NCBI GenBank assembly: GCA_019925795.1 | Contig: CM034313.1 | Span: forward strand, 28,139,710-28,203,709 | Length of the DNA: 64,000 bases | Direction of reading: 5' to 3' | Origin: Dendrobium chrysotoxum | Lineage: Eukaryota > Streptophyta > Magnoliopsida > Asparagales > Orchidaceae | Part shown: positions 36,761 to 47,746 of the stretch, in pieces | Layout of the letters: each line of letters opens with the position of its first letter | Position numbering within the stretch: the stretch's first letter is position 1 | Notes under the pieces: generated by a model | The model's database searches: none | The model's input: the letters and a program-made list of their open reading frames with translations, nothing else | Told to the model about the DNA's origin: nothing | Made by a program: the position numbers and the translations under genes

Positions 36761-37860
36761 AATTCTTCTTTTATCTCAATGATTAAACCCACTAACATCA
36801 ATCAAGCCCTATCTGATGAGTTTTGGATCTTAGTTATACAAGAACAACTAAACCAACTTTTGAGGAATTATGTTTGGGAGTTAGTAGAATGACCTAAAAA
36901 TAAAAATCTAGTAGGAACCAAATGGATCTTTAAGAATAAAATGAATGATTCTTGTGTGGTGGTTAGGAATAAGGTAAGATTGGTGGCTAAGGGATACAAC
37001 CAAATAGAAGGGATTGATTTCAAGGAGACCTTTGCCCCTATAGCTAGATTAGAAGCCATTAGAGTGTACTAGCCTTTGCATGTTATAAAGGATTTAAGCT
37101 TTTTCAAATGGATATTAAGAGTGTATTTTTAAATGGGGAAACAAAGGAAGATGTCTTTGTAGAGCAACCCCCGGGTTTTGAGAGTTTCCAATATCTAAAT
37201 CATGTTTTTAAATTAAAAAAGGCCATATATGGATTGAAATAGGCACCTAGAGCTTGGTATGAGAGGCTTAGCACATTCTACTATAAAGAGAGTTTGTTAA
37301 GGGGAGCGTAGACACCACCCTTTTTCTGAGAAAAGTAGGAGATGATTTACTCATTGTACAGATCTATATTGATGATATACTGTTTGGATCTTCTAATCAA
37401 AAGTTATGAGATGATTTTTTTTAAAATAATGAGTAGAGAGTTTGAGATGAGTATGATAGGAGAATTGTCCTACTTTTTGGGGTTTAACATAAGGCAATTA
37501 AATGATGAAACTTTTATCAATCAATCAAAGTACATTAAGGACATTTTGAAGAAATATGAAATAGATAAAGCCAAGCCAATAAATACTCCCATGAGCTCCA
37601 CTGTTCAATTAGATAAGGATTCAAATGAAAAATCTCTTGATCAAAAGAAGTACAGAGGAATAATTGGTTCACTACTTTACTTAACTGCTAGCTGACCCGA
37701 TATAAGATTTAGTGTTTATCTCTGTGCTAAATTTCAAGTTGATCCTAAAGAATCCAACTTGATTGCTTTTAAGAGAATTCATAGATATCTTATAGGGACT
37801 CTAAACTTAGGAATCTGGTATCCTAGACACAGAACTTCTTTTGAGATTATCAGATATTCT
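36761..37860 (+). pseudogene. Reverse transcriptase of Sirevirus N
   Basis: WELVE, GTKWIFKNKM, VARLVAKGY-like VRLVAKGYNQIEGIDFKETF, APIARLEAIR, then after a frameshift DIKS-like and PPGFE, YGLK-stop-APRAWYERL, and IYIDDILFGS at about 37360 with both catalytic Asp kept. TAG at 37240 replaces the near-invariant Gln of YGLKQAPRAWY; TGA at 37693 replaces the Arg of LTASRPD. LYL.ASRPD and RILRYL-like RYLIGTLNLGIWYP lead into RNase H. Several frameshifts. Confidence 0.85.
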
Positions 37861-38315
37861 AATTTTTATTTTATAGGGTGTAGGGTGGATAGAAAGAGCA
37901 CTTCTAGAACTTGTCAAGCCATAGGTCAGTCCTTAGTCTCCTAGTCCAATAGAAAATAAAACTCTATTACACTTTTCACTGCTGAAGTTGAATACATTAC
38001 CTTAATAAGTTGTGTGGCCCAAGTCCTTTAGTTGAAGCAACAAATTCTGGATTTAGGATTAACTGTTGTCACAATTACAGTTCTATTTGATAACACTAGT
38101 GTCATCTGCATCTCTAAGAATCCTATCCAACATTCAAGAACACAACACATTGATATAAAGCATCACATCATTAGGGACTATATTATAAAAGTGGACATTG
38201 AGCTACACCATATAGCAACTGAAAACTAACTGGCTGACATCTTTACTAAACCACTAGCCTTTGACTCATTCAGCAGTTTAAGGACTAGATTGGGTATGAT
38301 TGACATAAATGCATG
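37840..38315 (+). pseudogene. RNase H of Sirevirus N
   Basis: FIGCRVDRKSTSRTCQAIG, AEVEYITL, LKQQILDLGL, FDNTSVICISKNPIQHSRTQ, HIDIKHHIIRDYI and LADIFTKPLAF are the full series of copia RNase H blocks. The first Asp (YSD..FAG.) is lost (YSNFYFIGC); Glu (AEVEY) and Asp (FDNTS) remain. The pol ORF ends about 38315. Confidence 0.85.
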
Positions 38316-39610
38316 AATTTGATATTTACTTATTTCTGAAGTTTCTATTTTTTTATTTTTCTTTTGGCTTTTGTTTGATTTGATTGTTTGTTTCCTCTTA
38401 GATTTCTTTTTATTTTCCTACTGATTTTTGGTTTTTGATTTACTTATCAGATTTGGTTATTTCCTTTATGGGCTTTCTTCTTTTTTATTTATTTACAATT
38501 TATTCACTTCAGAATCAGATCACTGCTCACTACTGCTGATAAACTGGATTTCTGACTAAGAGATTTGCCTTATTTTTTTTGGAAGCTTGTAAGCAGTGAT
38601 TAACTCCTCTGAATTTGTTAAAGGGAAAAAACATTGATGATTATTTCTCTTCCTCTAACTCCTTTAATGGTGTATTATTTCTTTTTGATAAAAATCTTCT
38701 TCAAAATTAAAAAACTAGATTTTTAAATAGAGATCTATTTTATCTTCCTATAGTAATCTACCTCATATAAATAGTGTTGTCAAAGCTTTGAATCATTGCT
38801 ATATTTTTCTTAATAAAGTGATTGCACTTATCCTACAGAGTATGATTTTGTTCTGTGAATTACTCCTTACTATAGAGAGTGAGTTTTTTCCTCTCTAATG
38901 TCTAGAAGGTAATCTCACAACTGAGATTATTTAAAGATTATGAAAGGAAGCAAGCTTATAAAAGAAATAAAAAGAGGTATAAAATGGGCCAAAAAGGAAA
39001 AGATGCGCATTGCCGCCAAAAATTTAAAAATACACAAAGTATATCAAAAATTAAAAGATGCGTAAAGTGTGCCAAATAAATTGAAAAAAAAGAGGCATAA
39101 AATGAGCCCACAAAGAAATAAGCTTTCTTCCCTTTCAGATCCTTAAATGTCTTAGAAAAATCCATACGCCACTTAATATTTTCAAAAACTTGAGATTGAA
39201 AATCATGATTTTTGATTCCTAACTTTGTTGTACTATTTTATCAGATATTTTTCTGGAACGAGGCTTGAAAGGATCTCTTTTTAAATCTAATTTCTTATCT
39301 TATGAACTAGACTTTTATTTGAAAGAAAGCTGAACCTGTAAGGTGTCTGAGGTAGGAGTTACAAAAATCGATTTTTCAACTTTTTTGGATTTCAGCGTCG
39401 TCAATTTTCTTCTTATTGGCTTTTGAATAGAAACTCAAGGAAAATTTTTGATTTACTAGAGCTGATCGATTAAAATAACTATATTTTTGTTGATATTTTC
39501 TTATCTTTTGTTTTTTTCTTTTTTTTGTTTGGTTTGATTTTCATTTTTTTTTTTGTGTTTTGGGATTCCTGATCATTCCTCTCCATCCTTCATCTTTTTT
39601 CCATTTTTGG
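38316..39610 (+). other. Spacer between pol and additional ORF, Sirevirus N
   Basis: T-rich non-coding DNA. At 38968-39112 it holds repeated words (AGAGGTATAAAATGGGCC, AGATGCGCATTGCCGCC, AGATGCGTAAAGTGTGCC, AGAGGCATAAAATGAGCCC) that also occur in M at 28880-29030. In M they lie after the additional ORF, here before it. Confidence 0.6.
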
Positions 39611-39614
39611 TCAC

Positions 39615-40027
39615 ATTATCTTGGATGATCCATACATCATCCTGGACGATATGATCAAATCATCCCCATCTTAATCCAATGCCTGATATGAACCAATTAT
39701 TGGTGATCATCCTAGATGATCCACCTTATCATCCTGGATGATCCACATGGCAGTAGCTGGACGATTCAAATTCATCCCGTCCAATTCATTTATTGTATAT
39801 CATGCTGGACGATCCACCTAATCATCCTGGATGATACTTTTCATTAATGGTCATCCATCTTGACTTCTCGGGATAATCGCCTGAGTCTAATCATCCTGGA
39901 TGATATCTGATCATCTTGGATGATCCGACTACCTTTTTGACCAATCATCCTGGATACCATTATTGCTCCTATCATCTAGGAAGATCCTGCAATCATCTTG
40001 GACGATATGGACGAATTCTATTTAAAC
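39615..40027 (+). promoter_or_regulatory. Possible internal promoter before the additional ORF of N
   Basis: About ten palindromic words of the ATCATCCTGGATGAT type lie within 400 bp (for example 39636, 39728, 39820, 39889, 39909), the same word that fills the U3 of this element's LTRs. They are followed by TATTTAAA at 40019-40026 and by the ATG of the additional ORF at 40088. LTR U3 in this element has the same order: array, then TATTTAAG. Activity is inferred. Confidence 0.55.
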
Positions 40028-40087
40028 ATCCAAATTGCACCATTATTTTACCACTCCTTCCTTCAATCCTTACTCAATTATCTCCTC

Positions 40088-41212
40088 ATGGCTGGTGGTA
40101 AACGATCTAGGCATCAGGGTGCTAGTTCCTCCTGGGGAAATGTCGATCCATGCTTTCCTGATTTAGCTGGTTAGACTACCTTCCAGCACTACTTTGATGT
40201 GGGAATCACTCAATCCAAAATTATAAACCCAAGCAATCTCACATATCCTGTACTGGATCTTTTCGCTCACACCACCCTCACTTTCATCCTAACACTAACT
40301 TTTCCATTTAGTACTAAGCTTCTCCATATTTTCTTTGCAAATCTTCTCATGGATTCCTCTTACTCTGCCCTCCACTCTTTTGTTAATCGCCACCCTATTG
40401 AACTAAACACCCAAGACTTTCACGATATTCTCCCAGTTTTTATTACTAGTGATAAGCTCCATATTTTATCCTCTGACCCTGACTTTGACTAGAGTGTCAC
40501 CAATCACTTTCTTAGGAACACCAATGCCCCATACCCTGATAAATCCTGCTCTTTCTTACTCAAGGATGCTCGGACAATCCAGTATGTCCTTCACTCCTCT
40601 ATTATTCCAAAGGCTGGGGACCGCATTCACATTACCCCTTTGCTCTCTATGACAACCTTCTACATTATGGCCCACCATGATTTCAATGCTACCGATATCC
40701 TTTTTTGCAACATCGAACACCTCACTAGCATTAGGGATCCGGGCCATAGGAGATGCCCAAATCTAGCTTTAGGCCACCTCATTACCTATGCTCTTGAAAC
40801 TAAATACAATATGTAATATCCAGTTCCTGCCAATATCCAATCTTCCTTCTACTCCAACAACTCCTTCCATGTTCTTCATAGTACTAAACTTCATCCGGAG
40901 CCCAGCATGGATGTTGAGGGAGAAGAGGAAAAAGTTGCTCCTGAACCTGCTGCACCTGCCCCTCTCCGTATAGAATCACTGATAGATCACCTTAAGTACA
41001 GGTTTGACCAGTGGGAGGCATGCTTTGGCTCCTACGTGGTTGTTTAGGAGCAGTAACACACTGAGGATGTCCACCAATTAAATGTCTATGTAGCCCAACA
41101 ACAGCAATAACACGATTAGGATATGGCCTAGTTTGGTGAATAGTTTTCCTCCATCTGCAGTCTGTTTCAGCCACCTCCACCTCCATCTGATCAGGATCCC
41201 CCTTTGTACTAG
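40088..41212 (+). pseudogene. Additional ORF of Sirevirus N (375 codons, frame intact, nine stops)
   Basis: The frame opens MAGGKRSRHQGASSS (basic, Ser-rich start) and runs to a final TAG at 41210 without any frameshift. Nine premature stops lie at 40172, 40490, 40814, 41045, 41054, 41108, 41117, 41129 and 41141; all are TAG or TAA, six of them in the Gln-rich tail. Core words: YPVLDLFAHTT, FLLKDARTIQYVLHSSI, IPKAGDRIHIT, NIEHLTSIRDPGHRRC, LGHLITYALETKYN. The end is acidic (MDVEGEEE), then Gln-rich, then PPPPPSDQDPP. No transmembrane segment or signal peptide is evident, so it does not look like an envelope protein. Function unknown; it resembles plant transposon-associated proteins. Confidence 0.8.
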
Positions 41213-41288
41213 TTTGTTTACTTTTGCTATTTTTTTGTGTTGGTTTTGTACTATTTTTTTGTGTCTATGTGATGTTTCCCCTTTTTAC

Positions 41289-41443
41289 GATGTCTAAAGG
41301 GCGAGTAGTTTATGTTCTGGATCATTGTATGTTCTTGAATTATCAATGTTCAAATTTAAGTGTTTTGAATTATCAATGTTTAAAATTTATTTACTAAATT
41401 TGGAATTATTAATAAATATTTGCCATCATAAAAAGGGGGAGAT
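41289..41443 (+). other. Two polypurine tracts, Sirevirus N
   Basis: The first, GATGTCTAAAGGGCGAG (41289-41305), follows the additional ORF by about 75 bp. The second, AAAAAGGGGGAGAT (41430-41443), abuts the 3' LTR. The first has drifted more than the second. Confidence 0.75.
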
Positions 41444-43227
41444 TGTTACAAATCAGGATTTAAGAATTATGATTTTGATGATAGCAAACATTTCTATTTC
41501 TGTTTGAGTGTCTAATCTTTCAAGTTCACAAGATCAATTATAATTCAATCCTGCTCAAGATCGAGTCAATCTGTATGTATTTCAGGCTCAATATAACTTT
41601 TTCACCTTTCTTGAGTCAAGTGTAATGTAATGGATCCCCAAGCTAAGTAACATTGCACACACACACTCAAGGGGAGAGTTTTAGTGAGTTAGAGTTTCTA
41701 TTCATATTTTGTTTAGATCATCCTGGATGATATACATATCATCCTGGATGATCCATTAAAAAAACTCTAATTATATCGACCATATTAAGTCGGTCAGATT
41801 AAGCAGATCATCTTGGATGATACACCCATCGTATAGGATAATATGTTTAAATCAGAAATTCCCAGCCGTTAAGCCAAGTTAGGCAAGTTTTTATTTTTAG
41901 CTTTTTGATCTGATGGTCCTGAATGATGTGTGTATTATCCTAGTTGATTCATTATAATCATGCCTAAACTAGTCAAGTGATAAAGGAAAGTAATTAAGGT
42001 TTAATTGATTTGATCATACCATCCTGGATGATTACAAGATTGTCCTAGGCAATCAATTAGAAATCCTAACAGTTTAGTGCTTTTCACCTGGACAACCCGA
42101 ACAGTGTGCTAGATGATATTCACATTTTTGAACTAATCATACGGGATGATAACAGTATCATCCCAGATGATCAAGTCATTTTGAAATCATCCAGTATAGT
42201 TGACCTGTATGACCCAAACAGTGTGCTAGATAATTTTGAGCAATTTTGAACTAATCGTATAGGACGATCTACATATCATCCTGGATGATCAATTCATTTT
42301 CCTTTGATGATCTAGGCTTTTCTCCTAGATGTCCTGAACTATCTTCTGGATGATACTCCTGATTTGAACTAAATCATCTAGGATGATCGTAGAATCATCC
42401 CGAAGGATCTGAATAAACTTTATCTTCTAATCGTCTATAGGCACCAGATCGTCCAGGCTAATATATGTGATTTTGTACTGATCATACAGGATGGTCTTTG
42501 CCGTAAGTTAAAATTTAGGGTAATTTTTGAGCCATTGTATTTAAGATCTCTTGTCTTCTATCGTTGAGATCTTTTGTCACTTTCCTTACCTAAGAGAGCC
42601 TTTAGAGAGAGAGGGAGAGTTTGGGAGAGAGAGAGAGAGAGAGGATCTTATCAGGGGGAGTTTGTGAGGTGCTCATAAAGGTTGCTCCAAGCAAGGATTT
42701 GAGTCATCTTCTCCGGTCAGCATCCCTTATCCTTTTGGTGTCTCTGTGGAAGAATCATCTGCAAGAAGATCAAGGTTCTCTGCCTGCTTAAGGAGGAAGC
42801 GAAAGGAGGTAAGTTTCTCTACCTGCTTTAGGAGGAAGCAAAAGGAGTCCGGGTTCTTTGCCTCACCGGGTTAGTGAAAAGGAGTTTTATAAAGGCTTCT
42901 CCGTCTTGTTGTGGAAGCATAAGGAGAGTCACTATTTTTTAATGCAATACCTGGAGGGGAGGCTTCAGGGAGTGGACATAGGTCAAGTTGACCATACTAT
43001 TATAAAATCTGGTGTGTTCTTTCTGATTATTTTCTGCACTTAATTTTACTGTAATTAACTACTTGGGTTAAATATGTGTTTGATCTGTGCTATTGCATTT
43101 GGTTTAAGACATTCAAAAAGATTTTTAAAATCATTTTTGTTCACAAATTTTTAAACTACCAATTCAACCCCCTCTTGGTTAGCCTCGGGCTAGTTCATAA
43201 GGGCTTGACATCCCTAACTAACTTTCA
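41444..43227 (+). repeat. 3' LTR of Sirevirus N
   Basis: TGTTACAAAT...AACTTTCA, 1784 bp, co-linear with 31597-33389. Palindrome array 41715-42500, TATTTAAG at 42538, GA runs at 42605-42644, tandem units 42774-42880, CAACCCCCTCTTGG near 43165. Confidence 0.92.
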
Positions 43228-44281
43228 CTTAAATATGTAAGTTATTGTTTTAACTAGAGAACTTATGCCACATAACTTCCTAAGGCTATATATTCTGCTT
43301 AAGCTAGCAAAAGGGCAACTGAATTCTATTTTCTACTAGACTGAAAAACTAAAGAGTTCCTAATGAATTGATAAGTACCAAAAGTACTATTTCTATCAAC
43401 CCTACATCTTACAAAATTAGAATCAGAATATCCAATAATTTCAAATGAGGTACTGTGCCTAGGATACCAAATCCCCAAGTATTGAGTTCATAACAGATAT
43501 CTCAAAATTCTTTTAGCAGCAGTCAGATGGGATTCTTTTGGATCAACTTGAAATCTAGCACAAAGATAAACACTAAATATGATATCAGGTATGCTAGGAG
43601 TTAAATAAAGTAATGATCTAATTATTCCTCTAAATTTCTTTTGATCAAAAGATTTGCCTTTAGAGTCCTTATCTAACTGAACTGAGGAACTCATGGGAGT
43701 ATATATTGGTTTAGCTTTATCCATTTCAAAATTCTTAAGGATATCCTTAATATATTTTGACTTACTAAGAAAGGTTTCATCCTCTTTCTACTTTATGCTA
43801 AAACTAAGAAAGTAACTCAAGTCACCCATCAAACTCATTTCAAATTCCTCACTCATTATTTTGGAAAAGTCATCGCAAAGATTTTTATTTGAGGATCCAA
43901 ACAATATGTCATCAATATAAATTTGAACAATAAGAAGGTCATCTCCAACTCTTTTTTATGTTGAGAGTGGTGTCTACACTCCATTTAACAAAATATCTTT
44001 CTAGTAGGAAAATACTTAGCCTTTCATACCATGCCCTAGATGCTTATTTTAGTCCATACAATGGTTTCTTCAAATTAAACACATGATTAGGGAAATATGA
44101 ATTTTCAAAATCTGGAGGTTGCTCAACATAAACATCCTCTTTTATCAACCCATTAAAAAAGGTACTTTTAATATCCATTTAAAATAATTTAAACCCTTTA
44201 AGACTAGTAAAGGCTAGTAGCACTCTTATTACTTCAAGGCTTGCTATAATAGCAAAAGTCTCCCTAAAATCAATTCCTTAG
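43228..44281 (-). pseudogene. RT C-terminal part and RNase H N-terminal part, Sirevirus M
   Basis: The minus strand from 44280 gives GIDF then FRETFAII, EVIRVLLAF, MDIKSTF-like, PPDFENS, RHGMKG-like, then MDKAKPIYTPMSSSVQLDKD, FDQKKFRGIIRSLLYLTPS, LCARFQVDPKESHL and RILRYLL. RNase H starts GYSDSNFVRCRVDRNST (first Asp kept, unlike N) and continues to the insertion point of N. The Arg of the usual ASRPD block is Ile. Many stops. Confidence 0.82.
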
Positions 44282-45120
44282 TGGTGTTATCTCGAAGTGT
44301 CACTCTGCCTCTAGCCCTGGCCTCAAGCGATATAAATTGATTTGCATCTCTAGTCATCTGTTTTAAACAACCACTGTCCAGGTACCAAAAGCTCTCACGA
44401 GGGCTTGAATGAGAGCGTTTCTACAAAAATATCAAACGTTATACTTGAGAACCCAAATAAATTTAAGTATACCTCTTGACAATGATAATCCAGATGCATA
44501 TTTGATATGCTGCGATTTATGCATCATAGGTCTCCACACTAAATGGGTTCTACTATGAATAGTGCAAGTGTGGGAAATATATTCTAACATTCCACATGAA
44601 AAACATTTAACTCCAGAAAAAGGACATTATGATATATTTTCCTAGGCTTTAAACTTGAACATTTTTTATTAGGATTATGTAATTATTCAAGTGTGGGTGT
44701 CAGTTTATTTTTCATAATAGCATTCAATTTTATTTCTAGATATGAGTTTCCACTTTCCAAAATTGAATTCTCAATTTTTAACTCTTATTCCCTTTGACCG
44801 GATTCATCCCTGAATACTTTAAAATCATTTTTAAGCTTGTTATGAGATGTTTTCAAAAGTTCATGCACCTTATTCAAATCATCAAATTCATCTAGCAAGG
44901 TCATATGATTGCTATCTATATCAGCTTGATCTTTTCTCAGATTTTCATGCTCATTTTGTAAATTCAAATAATCGATATTTTGATTAGCATGCAATTTTTT
45001 GAGTTTCTTATATACATTTTGAATTTTCTCATAAACTTCAAATAGTTCAATATAAGATAAGTCACATACCTCCTCTTGATCCGAATGATTAAGTTTATCT
45101 TCCATTAAGCACAAATTTGT
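44282..45120 (-). pseudogene. Gag C-terminal coil, second knuckle and protease remnant, Sirevirus M
   Basis: From 45114 to 44785 a 109-codon open stretch begins MCLMEDKLNHSDQEEVCDL and is a heptad-rich coil homologous to N 34510-34860 and E 63097-63600. Then follows a damaged knuckle (44600-44530) and the protease region ending at DNTT near 44282, where the sequence jumps directly to mid-RT. Integrase and RT N-terminus are absent. Confidence 0.78.
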
Positions 45121-46155
45121 GACCTCCTCTTCTGCTTCTATCTTTGAAGAGTCTAAGGCTGAGTCAGCCCAGAAAGTTTTTTACGTTCTTTTCTTACCCT
45201 TCCTCACATTAGTTTTCTCCTTAACTTTCTCCTTGTTAGGATTAGCTTTGAGATTTTGGCAATCAGTCTTTATATATCCAAGCTTTCTGCATTCATAACA
45301 AATGATTTCATTAGAAACTTTTGGATTTTTATTGAACTTACCTTTGTTCTAATGTTGACGTTGTCATTTCTTTCTCTTAAAGAAACTTTTGAATTGCCTA
45401 GTCATAAGTGTAATATTATTGATTGATCACTCTCTGAATCATCCACTTTGAAAGCTATATTCTTTTCTCTCTACTTCTCTCGTGCAACAATCTGTCTTTG
45501 ATTCACTCCTTGCTCATAAGTAATTAGTGATCCAAGCAGATTATTAATGAAATATACATTCAGATCTTTTGATTCATTTATGGGAGTTATCTTTACATCA
45601 TAAGCAGTAGGTAAATAACTTAAGATTTTATTAACTTTTTCTTAATTTGTTAGTTCTCTACCTGAGGCATGCAATGAGGTAATAATCTAAGTAAACCTTA
45701 TACACATACCAGAAATTGACTCGTTTGATTTCATGCAAAATTGTTCATATCCAATGTAATAAAATATTCAACCTAGATTGCTTTGCCTCATTTGTTCCTT
45801 CATAAGTTATGTAAAGTCTATCCTATATTCCTTTTCTAGTTTTGCAAATAGAAACACCCATATAATCCTCAGATTTCAAAGCAAAGAAGAAACTATTTAA
45901 ATATTTTGCATTTAACTGTGCTATTTCTCTTTCTTTTAAAGTCCAATCAGTAAATGGTGTTCCAACTCTAATGCCATCAATAATTCTAGTAGGTGCAGTA
46001 AAGCCGTCCTGTACTAACATCCACATGCGAAAGTCAAGTGATTGCAGAAAAGTAGACATGCAAATTTTTTAAAAATCTAAAGGAATGTTATCTAATAAAG
46101 GTGGTCTAGTGATCGAATATCCCTCAGTAGTATTTTGGTTTCTAAAATTATCCAT
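45121..46155 (-). pseudogene. Gag N-terminal part, Sirevirus M
   Basis: The ATG at 46155 (or 46161) opens MDNFRNQNTTEGYSITRPP, then a stop (TAA for the W of FWK), and MSTFLQSLDFRMWMLVQDG, DWTLKEREIAQLNAKYLNSF, SRLNILLH. The knuckle (near 45310-45275) retains CYECRKLGYIK-like spacing but is eroded. Several stops and frameshifts. Confidence 0.82.
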
Positions 46156-46199
46156 GATCATTTTTCAAAAAGTAGTCTAAACCTTAATTTTTGAAATGG

Positions 46200-46211
46200 G
46201 CTCTAATACCA
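46200..46211 (-). other. Primer binding site, Sirevirus M
   Basis: The minus strand reads TGGTATTAGAGC, two bases from the LTR end and one base from the initiator-Met complement TGGTATCAGAGC. Confidence 0.8.
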
Positions 46212-46213
46212 CT

Positions 46214-47746
46214 TAAAAGTATGTATAGGTTGTTAGACCGTATAGAACTATCCCAAGGCTAACTAAGAGGGGGGTGAATTAGTTATTTTAAAACTTTCTT
46301 GGATTTTGGAAACATTTTTCAACCACTGATATTTAAATATACAGTTATTTGGATATGACTATCATAAAAGATTTGTTAACCATAAAACATTAAAGTGTAG
46401 AAAATAAAAATGTAAAAAAAATTAAAGAGTTTGTAATTTTATTTTTCTATAGTGGTTCGGTCCAACTAGACCTACGTACACTCCCTGAAGACTCCTTCTT
46501 TAGGTATTACACTAAACATAAGTGACTCTCCTTTTTCCCATATATTAAGATGGAGAAGCCTTTATAAACTCTCTTGTACCAACCCGGTGCGGTAGAGAAC
46601 CCTCGTCCTTTTCACAATCCTGGTGAAGGCAGGGAACCGTCATCCTTTTTCATCATCCTAGTGAAGGCAGAGAACCATCCTCCTTTTTTACTCTCTTGGT
46701 GAAGGCAGAGTACCTTGATCCAATGTTGAAGATCTTCTCCTAAGAGCCTTCAAAGAAGTCAGGCAAAAACTTTAAGAAGAAGATAAAAGAGATCCTTACT
46801 TTAGGCAACCTTGTGAGTCCCTCAAACTTTACTTTCATAAGATCTCTCACTCTTCACTCACATAAGTTCTCCCAAACACACTCTCAATGGTCACTCTCAA
46901 AGGAAGTTTATAGCAAAGGACTCCCTCAGTTAGTTTTTAGGACTTAATTTATAGAAAATTCAAGAAAAACATCCAAAAACTAAAATTTACAAGAAATCTA
47001 TCATACGATCGTACGGTACAATCATATATCATACTATATGAATATTTCAAGAAATCCTGACTTCATCTAGTATGAGCTCAAATGAACGTAGTTCCATACA
47101 CTCTCAGTCATCTATATGAATGTACATCGTACTGTACGAACAGTTCAAAATTAGACATGTTCGTTTGGTACAATCTGGTACAAACCCTATTTCATACATT
47201 ATTAGTCATCTATATGAATATAGAACATACAGTTTGAATAGTTCAAAATTGGACATATTTGTTTGGTACGATTTAGTACAAACCCTATTTCATATACTTC
47301 AGTCATCTTTACAAATACAGATCATACTGTACGAACTGTTCAAAAATTTAAGCTATGATTTGATTAACCGCACATTAGAGGAAACATTAAGTCAAATCAT
47401 ATAGTATGATTGGAGATCGTACAATATGATTAGCTTTAAAAATTTAAGTTTTATCTCTCTCCCCCTATGTGTGTGCATGGTTACCCAATTACAATCACAT
47501 TCTCTCATACTTAAGAAAATAAAAAATAGAGATTTATAGACTCTATTATATGGAATCCTATTATTAGTTTTCTTGAAGTCTTCATCCATCTATGATAGTG
47601 TATGATTTTTCTTAAATGTTAGTACACACAAAAATAAATTAAAGTATCCAAGATATGCTAAGAGAAACACTAAAATTATCAAAACAATAATTAGTTTTGT
47701 TGTCATAAAAAATCATAAGATTAATCTTGATTACTGAGTTGCAATA
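46214..47746 (-). repeat. 5' LTR of Sirevirus M
   Basis: Plus-strand borders TAAAAGTA (46214, mutated TG/CA end) and GCAATA (47746). About 1533 bp, co-linear with the two parts of the 3' LTR. Tandem units 46580-46710; palindrome words with GTACTGTACGAAC at 46990-47440. The target 5-mer TTACT follows directly. Confidence 0.85.

Larger units (their letters stand above)
31597..43227 (+). mobile_element. Sirevirus N, near full-length, nested in M
   Basis: Both LTRs, primer site, gag, protease region, integrase, RT, RNase H, spacer, additional ORF and polypurine tracts are in order over 11.6 kb. Flanking 5-mers are ATTAA (31592-31596) and CTTAA (43228-43232), one change apart. The LTRs differ at roughly one base in ten over the first 250 bp by eye, mostly C/T changes, so the insertion is old. 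All coding parts carry stops and it cannot act on its own. Confidence 0.93.
24922..47746 (-). mobile_element. Sirevirus M, minus strand, carrying two nested insertions
   Basis: The outer 5-mers are TTACT at 24917-24921 and TTACT at 47747-47751, a perfect target duplication. Reading right to left: 5' LTR (47746-46214), primer site, gag, a protease remnant, a truncated RT, RNase H, additional ORF (30698-29600), two polypurine tracts and 3' LTR (28224-24922). Integrase and the start of RT are deleted. Insertions: solo LTR 25593-27298 in the 3' LTR, and Sirevirus N 31597-43227 in RNase H. Without them M would be about 9.5 kb. Confidence 0.9.

Noticed and set aside
40088..41212. Envelope-like gene
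   Set aside because: No signal peptide, transmembrane segment or glycosylation-rich ectodomain is seen; the Gln/Pro-rich end and basic start fit an internal transposon-associated protein better.
47120..47404. 94-codon plus-strand ORF in the 5' LTR of M
   Set aside because: It translates the palindrome array; the co-linear part of the 3' LTR (27590-27800) does not keep the frame.
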